Assembly: GCA_038323965.1 (NCBI GenBank)
Contig: JBBQHM010000016.1
Span: 1-29,000, forward strand
Source of the DNA: JBBQHM01 sp038323965
GTDB lineage: Bacteria > Verrucomicrobiota > Verrucomicrobiia > Chthoniobacterales > UBA10450
DNA length: 29,000 bases
Direction of reading: 5' to 3'
Shown here piece by piece: positions 23,653-29,000 of this stretch. Every line of letters begins with the position of its first letter. Within the stretch, counting starts at the first letter, position 1. The notes under the pieces were generated by a model that did no database searches, was not told the DNA's origin, and was given only the letters and a program-made list of their open reading frames with translations. The translations under genes and the position numbers were made by a program.

Positions 23653-24531
23653 TCAAGTAAAATTTAACAAGGCCTGCACAACCAGTGCAATTTTTTTTCC
23701 TCGGCTAACACTATAGCGCTTATCGAAAACGCGAAAATGGTCCATCGAAATCAGCTCCAACAGACGTTGATAAATTGCCCGCATGATCTCCGCAGCTTGC
23801 ATCGAATGCCTATCTTCGCGAGGTAACGCAGCATTCGCGCATCGGAAACATTCGTGTGCACGTGCGGCCTGAAATTGCATAAGCGTGCGAAAGTTTTCGT
23901 TGTAAGTACAAGCCATTAAGTCAGTCTCGGAATAGTCGAAGCGTGCGATGTCCTCCTGTGGCAGATAAATTCTGCCCTGCTCAAGGTCACTGCCTACATC
24001 ACGAATGATATTCGTCATCTGCAAGGCTAGTCCGAGTTGGATGGCATATTCGCGGCACGCGGGATTTCGATAGCCAAAAATCTCGATGCTGACAAGCCCG
24101 ACCGCGCTCGCGACGCGGTAGCAATAGACCCGCAGCTCCTCGAACGTCGCGTATCGTTTGGTATACAAATCCATCTCCACGCCGGAGATGATTTCGTCGA
24201 ACATCGCGGGCGCGAGCCGGTATTTGGTCATTAATGTCCGCACGTCATCCGCCACGGCCGGTTCGTTTGTGACGCGATCGCGGATGGCGCCCCGCCATTG
24301 ATCCAGCTGGCGTTGCTTCGCAGCGACTTCGAGCTGGGGATCGTCAGCGATGTCGTCGATCAGACGGCAAAAAGCGTAGAATGTGGTGATGTCCCGCCGC
24401 CGCTCCCGCCCGAGCGCGATGAATGCGAGCGCAAGGTTGGAATTGCTTTGCCGCGTTATTTTCTCCGCGTTCAAGAACTCTGCCGCGTTAGTAGCGGATC
24501 CAACTTTCCTGCCCAATTCGTTGCGTTTCAC
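23653..24531 (-). CDS. hpnD: Presqualene diphosphate synthase HpnD-like (squalene/phytoene synthase family)
   Basis: Squalene/phytoene synthase family enzyme, 292 residues. The opening ITRQSNSNLALAFIALG and the two Mg-binding motifs, DDIADD (59-64) and NIIRDVGSD with Asp178 and Asp182, followed by EQGRIYLPQED, match HpnD. HpnD makes presqualene diphosphate from two farnesyl diphosphates in the hopanoid route that bypasses SQS. HpnC and HpnE, its usual partners, are not in the window. The ATG lies 44 bases inside the preceding membrane-protein gene, so translation may be coupled. It is the last gene of the lepA-lepB run. Confidence 0.88.
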   Translation of the reverse strand: MKRNELGRKVGSATNAAEFLNAEKITRQSNSNLALAFIALGRERRRDITTFYAFCRLIDDIADDPQLEVAAKQRQLDQWRGAIRDRVTNEPAVADDVRTLMTKYRLAPAMFDEIISGVEMDLYTKRYATFEELRVYCYRVASAVGLVSIEIFGYRNPACREYAIQLGLALQMTNIIRDVGSDLEQGRIYLPQEDIARFDYSETDLMACTYNENFRTLMQFQAARAHECFRCANAALPREDRHSMQAAEIMRAIYQRLLELISMDHFRVFDKRYSVSRGKKIALVVQALLNFT

Positions 24532-25666
24532 ATTGCCGGAACAGACAGACCCACGACGCGAGCAACCAACCGGTCACGAGTGCGCGCAGCGAAACAAAAA
24601 TGACCTTCCAAAGGACGATTGCGATCGTTCGGTCCGCGATAGCGCCTCGTATCAGCGCATCGAGCGTGATGACAAGGTAGAAATTCACTGCGCAGATAAC
24701 CAGGAACCACGCGAGGCGCAAGAGGTTGCGACGAATGAACTCAGCATGGGCCGTCAATGCTGCGTGCAGTTTTTCGTTGTGCAGTACCAGCGAGATTTGC
24801 ACTGAGCAAAAACCGATGATCAGCGCGCTCATCACCGCTCGTTCGTAGGGCAGGTAATCCAGCACATCCCGGATTTCCATGAAATACGCGAGCCAGATCG
24901 GGAGCCGGACGATCAACATGCTCACGGCCACCACGATCAGCGCCCACCGCATTACAAAACTGAATCGCCTCGTCACAAACGTCAGCAGATTTCCCTCGGT
25001 AAAGCTGAGGCCTTTGACCCAGGCGAGACAGATGCAGATCAGATAGACCTGCACATACACGCCGAACAAATATTCGAAGATGAAGGCGACGGCGTCGACG
25101 CTGGCGGAAATCTTCAACACCGCGCCGGCCGGCATCATTCCGGACCACTCGGGTAATCGCCAGTACACGATTGGCTTCAACAACGCCGCCATCGCGCTTA
25201 ATAACAGCACCAGGTAAATCGGGATGCCCCAGAACGGATAGCGTCGGCGGAGAGCGCGCAACAGGTCCGCGTGCAAACCGCGCCAGTTCATCACCATCAG
25301 GAACGCCGCGATGACCGAAAGCGGATAAGTAGTCGTCGCGCTGTCGAATATTCCGGCGATCGCCTCGACGGTCGGAAGCAGCGTATCGCGCGCAATCTCG
25401 TTAAGCGGCGGCCAATGCCATTGCGGAATTGTCGCGAGCTGCGCGAAGTCAATCTCAGCAAGGCTATGAATTGGAGTGAAGGTGATGAATTGAAAGGCCG
25501 AGTACGACAGCCCGAGGACTACAAATGTCAGCCAGACGCGTTCGTAGCGGATGATGCAGCGCAGACCATCGCGCAACGCGAGCCGAACCGGATTCGCGTA
25601 CATCATCAGCGCGTAGCCGACGATCAGTGCGCCGAATACGTAAAGCCGCGGCACGCTGGCAGACAT
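24488..25666 (-). CDS. Polytopic membrane protein of unknown function
   Basis: A 392-residue protein with about nine hydrophobic helices, for example residues 8-24, 43-62, 109-127 and a long pair near 190-215, separated by short basic loops (RRRYPFWG and RRNLLRLAW). No catalytic motif or known family is evident. It begins four bases after the lepB stop and its 3' end overlaps hpnD by 44 bases, so it is probably translated as part of that operon. Its placement suggests an envelope role, but nothing more specific can be supported. Confidence 0.82.
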   Translation of the reverse strand: MSASVPRLYVFGALIVGYALMMYANPVRLALRDGLRCIIRYERVWLTFVVLGLSYSAFQFITFTPIHSLAEIDFAQLATIPQWHWPPLNEIARDTLLPTVEAIAGIFDSATTTYPLSVIAAFLMVMNWRGLHADLLRALRRRYPFWGIPIYLVLLLSAMAALLKPIVYWRLPEWSGMMPAGAVLKISASVDAVAFIFEYLFGVYVQVYLICICLAWVKGLSFTEGNLLTFVTRRFSFVMRWALIVVAVSMLIVRLPIWLAYFMEIRDVLDYLPYERAVMSALIIGFCSVQISLVLHNEKLHAALTAHAEFIRRNLLRLAWFLVICAVNFYLVITLDALIRGAIADRTIAIVLWKVIFVSLRALVTGWLLASWVCLFRQCETQRIGQESWIRY

Positions 25667-25670
25667 CTGG

Positions 25671-26774
25671 CTAACGGATTAGACCCCAGTGTCGGTTTAA
25701 CGGCCAGTAAACCCACAGGCCGCGCCCGACCAGATTCTCCTCCGGCACAGGTCCCCACCATCGGCTGTCGTAGCTGTAGAAACTGTTGTCGCCCATCGCG
25801 AAATATTTGTGCTCTGGAACCGAAAATGACTTGGACGGATCGCCGAGGTAATCGCGTCCCGTCGCGTAGCCGCGATACGGAAATTTAGCCTTCATCACGC
25901 GCTCGAATCCGAAACCTTCGGCCGGCTTTTCATTCACGTATAACAAAGGCGGATCAATGCGAAGCACATCGCCCGGAGTGCCGGCCAAACGTTTGATGTA
26001 ATATGGCGCGCCGGCCTGCGGGTCTTCCTGGATTCCGAAAATGCCGGTTGTCCGGAAGACGAATACGTCGCCACGATGCGGCTTGATGAAGTTGTAACTA
26101 AATTTATCGACGAAAACCTGATCACCGGTATCGACCGCGCCCGCCGCGATGACGTCGCCCCGCTTGTAGCGCGACCCCGGTGACACCTTGAAATCGTTCC
26201 GCAACGTATCGGGCGGGCAGTACACCAGGAACTGCTGGTGCTCGCAAACGATGCGCGACCAGGTGAAGAAGAAAAAATATTTCTGCGGCACAATCTGCTC
26301 GACGACATCGTCCGCCTGGGAAACGACATAGATATAGTTGCGGCCCAGCACCACGAATTCGCCGATCTGGCGCAGGATGTTTGGCTTCGGCGCCTTGCTG
26401 GGGTGACCAATAATTCCATTCAACGTCGGCTGCATCGATCCCGTCGGAATCTTGAAGGGCTGGATGAAATAAGAGCGAATCGCGACCGCAACGACGATTG
26501 CCACCAGCACCACTTCACAATTCTCCCGCCAAATGCTTTCGGCATGGGAAGGCATCTGGCTTCCCACTAGGCCATCGAGTTGTTCGGATTTTTCGGCGAT
26601 GGCACGCTCATCGCGCGCACGCACGGCCGCGTCCAACGCATCGATATGCGCACGCATGTCCGCCGTTTCGGATTCGCTCATGATGTCCGCGCGATAACGC
26701 ATGACTTTCTCGGCGTGCCGGATGAGGAGCCGCGCATGTTTGACCGCTCGTGAAGTGAGAAATGGAATCGCCAT
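25671..26774 (-). CDS. lepB: Signal peptidase I with N-terminal extension and insertion
   Basis: Signal peptidase I, the membrane Ser/Lys protease that removes Sec signal peptides. The 367-residue protein carries catalytic Ser113 in PTGSMQPTL (right after a transmembrane segment, about 87-103), Lys261 in YYIKRLAGTPGD, and GDNSFYSYDSRWWG (328-341). Two features are odd. An N-terminal helical region of about 80 residues (KVMRYRADIMSESETADMRA and following) precedes the membrane segment. About 95 residues separate SMQPTL from GDQVFVDKFSY, which are usually close together. A longer frame to 26909 runs into a repeat, so the ATG at 26774 is chosen. Confidence 0.92.
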   Translation of the reverse strand: MAIPFLTSRAVKHARLLIRHAEKVMRYRADIMSESETADMRAHIDALDAAVRARDERAIAEKSEQLDGLVGSQMPSHAESIWRENCEVVLVAIVVAVAIRSYFIQPFKIPTGSMQPTLNGIIGHPSKAPKPNILRQIGEFVVLGRNYIYVVSQADDVVEQIVPQKYFFFFTWSRIVCEHQQFLVYCPPDTLRNDFKVSPGSRYKRGDVIAAGAVDTGDQVFVDKFSYNFIKPHRGDVFVFRTTGIFGIQEDPQAGAPYYIKRLAGTPGDVLRIDPPLLYVNEKPAEGFGFERVMKAKFPYRGYATGRDYLGDPSKSFSVPEHKYFAMGDNSFYSYDSRWWGPVPEENLVGRGLWVYWPLNRHWGLIR

Positions 26775-26808
26775 GAAAGTCGCTACGCTAACGAATTGTG
26801 CACGCCTG

Positions 26809-26898
26809 TCATTCCGAGCGTAGCGCAGCGGAGTCGAGGAACCCCGTCGCGATACTTGAAGCTGACGCCACGGGGTCCCTCGGCTTCGCTCGGGATGA
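26809..26898. repeat. Palindromic intergenic repeat, about 90 bp
   Basis: An imperfect inverted repeat. The left end TCATTCCGAGCG and right end CGGGATGA are mutual complements. The inner arms CGAGGAACCCCG and CGGGGTCCCTCG also pair. The two halves are separated by about 20 bases. It lies between lepA and lepB. A half-copy is at 18079-18103. Similar TCATTCCGAGCG...GGGATGA repeats are common between genes in many soil bacteria. Confidence 0.82.
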
Positions 26899-26916
26899 CC
26901 GGGTGGCACCAGGTCA

Positions 26917-28713
26917 TCACTGTGTCTTTAACACCTCGATGAATGCTTCCTGTGGAATGTTCACACGGCCGATGCTCTTCATTCGTTTCTTACCTTCCTT
27001 CTGTTTCTCGAGCAGCTTGCGCTTGCGCGTGATATCTCCGCCGTAGCATTTTGCGGTCACGTCTTTGCGCAAGGCGGAGACGCTCTCGCGCGCGATGATC
27101 TTCCCGCCGATCGCGGCCTGGATCGCCACCTGGTAGAGCTGGCTCGGGATTACTTCTTTCAACTTCGACGCCAATTGCCGGCCACGCCCTTCGGCCCGAT
27201 CGCGATGCACAATCATGGAGAAAGCGTCGACTGGTTCGCCGTTCACGAGAATATCCAGCTTCACCAGCTTCGCCGCGCGATAGCCAGCGTGCTCGTAATC
27301 CATCGAGCCATAGCCACGCGTGATCGATTTAATTTTGTCGTTAAAATCCACGAGAATTTCGTTGAGTGGCAGTTCGCAGTGCAGCATCACCCGCCGGGTA
27401 TCGAGCGTCTCCGTGTGATCGGTAATTCCCCGTTTCTCGAGGATGAGTTGAAGAATGTCGCCAATGCTCTCGTTCGGACAAAGGACATACGCTTTCACGA
27501 TCGGCTCGCGGATTTCCTCGATGATGCTCGGGTCCGGAAGATGCGCCGGATTATCGATCAGGAACGTCTCGGCGCGCGTCGTGAGCACCTCGTAGATGAC
27601 GCTTGGACTCGTGGCGATGATGTCCATGTCGTACTCGCGGCGAAGGCGCTCCTGGATGATCTCCATGTGCAGAAGTCCGAGAAAGCCGCAGCGAAACCCA
27701 AAACCCAGCGCCACGGAACTCTCCGGCATGTAAACGAAGGCCGCGTCGTTGAGTCGCAGTTTGCCGATCGCCGTTTTCAGATGCTCGAAGTCCGCGGTGT
27801 TGATCGGATAAATTCCACTGAACACCATCGGATGAATTTCCTGGAACCCGGGCAGTGCCTCGGTCGCCGAGTTACGCGCATCGGTAATGGTGTCGCCGAT
27901 CTTGATATCGGCCGTCGTCTTGATGTTGGCGATGAAGTAACCGACATCGCCCGCGTTCAATCGCTTCTGCGGATACATTTTCGGGGTGAAAACGCCCACT
28001 TCCTTGATGTCGTAACGCGCGTCATTACTCATCAACTTGATCGCCTGGCCGGCTTCGATCTTGCCCGAGACGACGCGGACATAACTGACGACGCCGCGAT
28101 ACATGTCGAACACGGAATCGAAAACCAGGGCGCGCAAAATATCGTCCTTCGGTTTCACCGGGGCCGGGATGCGGTGCACGATGGCCTCGAGAATTTCTTC
28201 GATGCCAAGACCGACCTTCGCGCTCGCATTGATCGCTTCCTCGGCGGGAATGGCGAGAATTTCCTCAAGCTGCCGATGCACGGAAGGCAGGTCGGCGTTG
28301 GGCAGATCAATTTTGTTAATCACCGGGACGATCGTGAGCCCCTGTTTATGCGCGAGGTGAACGTTCGCCACCGTTTGCGCTTCGACGCCCTGCGCGGCAT
28401 CCACGATGAGGAGCGCGCCTTCGCAGGCGGCGAGTGAGCGCGAAACTTCGTAGGCGAAATCGACGTGTCCCGGCGTGTCGAGGAGATTCAGCCGATATTC
28501 GTGGCCCGCTTTGTCCGTGTAGCGCATCGCGACCGGATGGGCCTTGATCGTTATTCCGCGCTCGCGTTCCAGGTCCATGGAATCGAGAAGCTGATCCTGT
28601 TTATCGCGTTCATGGATGGTGCCCGTCGTTTCCAGCAAACGATCCGAGAGCGTTGTTTTACCGTGGTCGATGTGCGCGATGATGCAGAAATTGCGCGTGC
28701 GCTCGATGCCCAT
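26917..28713 (-). CDS. lepA: Elongation factor 4 (LepA)
   Basis: Ribosome-associated translational GTPase that acts on stalled or back-translocating ribosomes. The 598-residue length is that of the family. The GTPase motifs AHIDHGKTTL, RERGITIKAH, DTPGHVDF and NKIDLPNA are complete. The C-terminal LepA domain (AIQAAIGGKIIARESVSALRKD, CYGGDITRKRKLL) is present. The frame extends to 28752, but the ATG at 28713 (GIERTRNFCIIAHID) is the conserved start, and a promoter lies inside the extension. It heads the minus-strand run to lepB. Confidence 0.97.
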   Translation of the reverse strand: MGIERTRNFCIIAHIDHGKTTLSDRLLETTGTIHERDKQDQLLDSMDLERERGITIKAHPVAMRYTDKAGHEYRLNLLDTPGHVDFAYEVSRSLAACEGALLIVDAAQGVEAQTVANVHLAHKQGLTIVPVINKIDLPNADLPSVHRQLEEILAIPAEEAINASAKVGLGIEEILEAIVHRIPAPVKPKDDILRALVFDSVFDMYRGVVSYVRVVSGKIEAGQAIKLMSNDARYDIKEVGVFTPKMYPQKRLNAGDVGYFIANIKTTADIKIGDTITDARNSATEALPGFQEIHPMVFSGIYPINTADFEHLKTAIGKLRLNDAAFVYMPESSVALGFGFRCGFLGLLHMEIIQERLRREYDMDIIATSPSVIYEVLTTRAETFLIDNPAHLPDPSIIEEIREPIVKAYVLCPNESIGDILQLILEKRGITDHTETLDTRRVMLHCELPLNEILVDFNDKIKSITRGYGSMDYEHAGYRAAKLVKLDILVNGEPVDAFSMIVHRDRAEGRGRQLASKLKEVIPSQLYQVAIQAAIGGKIIARESVSALRKDVTAKCYGGDITRKRKLLEKQKEGKKRMKSIGRVNIPQEAFIEVLKTQ

Positions 28714-28723
28714 GAAGAGCGCC

Positions 28724-28752
28724 ACTATGCGGGCACGCAGGTGCAGGGTCAA
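28724..28752 (-). promoter_or_regulatory. Putative lepA promoter, short leader
   Basis: On the minus strand, TTGACC (28752-28747, 5 of 6), a 17-bp spacer and CATAGT (28729-28724, 4 of 6). The predicted start is near 28717, about four bases before the ATG at 28713. It falls inside the longer frame, which supports the shorter start. Confidence 0.55.
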
Positions 28753-28769
28753 TTTGCCCGCGACTTCGC

Positions 28770-28799
28770 TCGACAGGAACCGAGCCCGCCGCCTAGATT
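28770..28799 (+). promoter_or_regulatory. Putative promoter of the FHA gene
   Basis: TCGACA (28770-28775, 5 of 6), an 18-bp spacer and TAGATT (28794-28799). The predicted start is about 28806, two bases before the ATG at 28808. It faces the opposite way from the lepA promoter; the two -35 boxes are 17 bp apart. Confidence 0.45.
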
Positions 28800-28807
28800 C
28801 GATTCCG

Positions 28808-29000
28808 ATGCCGAAGCTTTTGATCGCCGGGGTTTCTCACGAACTTTCAGACCAGCTGATCAGCGTTGGGCGCTCGCCAGAGAATGCGATTCAGGTGGAT
28901 GATCCGTCGGTCTCGGGCCGACACGCGGAATTCATTTTGTCGGGCGAAAATTATGAGCTGCATGATGCCGGCTCGACCAATGGAACGCGCGTGAACGGCG
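28808..29000 (+). CDS. FHA-domain protein, cut by the right edge
   Basis: The first 64 residues of a phosphothreonine-binding FHA domain. GRSPENAIQVDDPSVSGRHAE holds the conserved Gly-Arg and Ser-x-x-His, and LHDAGSTNGTRVNG is the signature later in the domain. It begins with MPKLLIAGVSHELSD at the ATG 28808. FHA domains bind phosphothreonine peptides in Ser/Thr kinase signalling or secretion systems. The rest of the protein lies outside the window, so it is unknown what is fused to the domain. It is divergent from lepA. Confidence 0.93.
   Translation, partial: MPKLLIAGVSHELSDQLISVGRSPENAIQVDDPSVSGRHAEFILSGENYELHDAGSTNGTRVNG

Noticed and set aside
26775..26909. N-terminal extension of lepB up to 26909
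   Set aside because: The extra 45 residues are translated from the inverted repeat; the conserved protein starts at the ATG 26774.
27175..28437. A long 420-codon plus-strand frame opposite lepA
   Set aside because: It is the antisense of a perfectly conserved lepA frame, and its His/Arg/Asp-rich translation is typical of antisense shadows in GC-rich genes.

Overview
The window reads as chromosomal DNA from a soil-type member of the Verrucomicrobiota, probably near the Spartobacteria/Chthoniobacterales. That placement is inferred from protein character (class III aminotransferase, glycine-zipper lipoprotein, HpnD, long signal peptidase I), a moderately high GC content and a dispersed inverted repeat; no 16S rRNA or other marker is present. 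Most of it is housekeeping and cell-envelope genes. I see no phage, IS element, CRISPR array or rRNA.

Layout. 1-3262 (minus): class III aminotransferase, aldo/keto reductase and transaldolase (cut by the left edge). 3312-3734 (minus): a small Thr-rich secreted protein ending at a near-perfect intrinsic terminator. 3889-8791 (plus): purine genes purL, purF and purM, then the nonsense-mutated 3' remnant of an aldo/keto reductase (8795-9109). 9110-10867: three minus-strand genes (basic repeat protein, MaoC hydratase, TMEM175-like channel) around a plus-strand tRNA-Val; the channel ORF ends inside the tRNA. 11163-16022 (minus): an operon-like run of GT39-type glycosyltransferase, phospholipase D-like protein, P1-family aminopeptidase and a medium-chain dehydrogenase with a signal peptide. 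16102-18057 (plus): dnaX and ybaB. 18113-19425 (minus): BsuPI-like secreted protein coupled to a PHP phosphatase. 19481-22365 (plus): secreted unknown, M23 peptidase, Tat-type metallophosphatase and a lipoprotein, ending at a bidirectional terminator. 22452-23588 (minus): three exported paralogues sharing an unrecognised C-terminal domain. 23653-28713 (minus): lepA, lepB, a polytopic membrane protein and hpnD. 28808-end (plus): start of an FHA-domain protein.

Together the genes cover de novo purine synthesis, replication and nucleoid maintenance (dnaX, ybaB), protein export (lepB) and translation (lepA), the hopanoid/squalene route (hpnD, possibly an HpnO-like aminotransferase) and envelope remodelling (M23, metallophosphatase, GT39).

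Two observations stand out. First, several genes that head transcription units have a TAnnnT-like -10 box placed so that the predicted transcript starts on, or within about four bases of, the start codon, which suggests leaderless mRNAs beside Shine-Dalgarno-led ones. Second, the three tandem exported proteins at 22452-23588 share a C-terminal module (Y-x-P-P ... GY ... PH ... GAL-x-x-D ... F-x-x-P-stop) attached to different N-termini, a candidate undescribed domain family.
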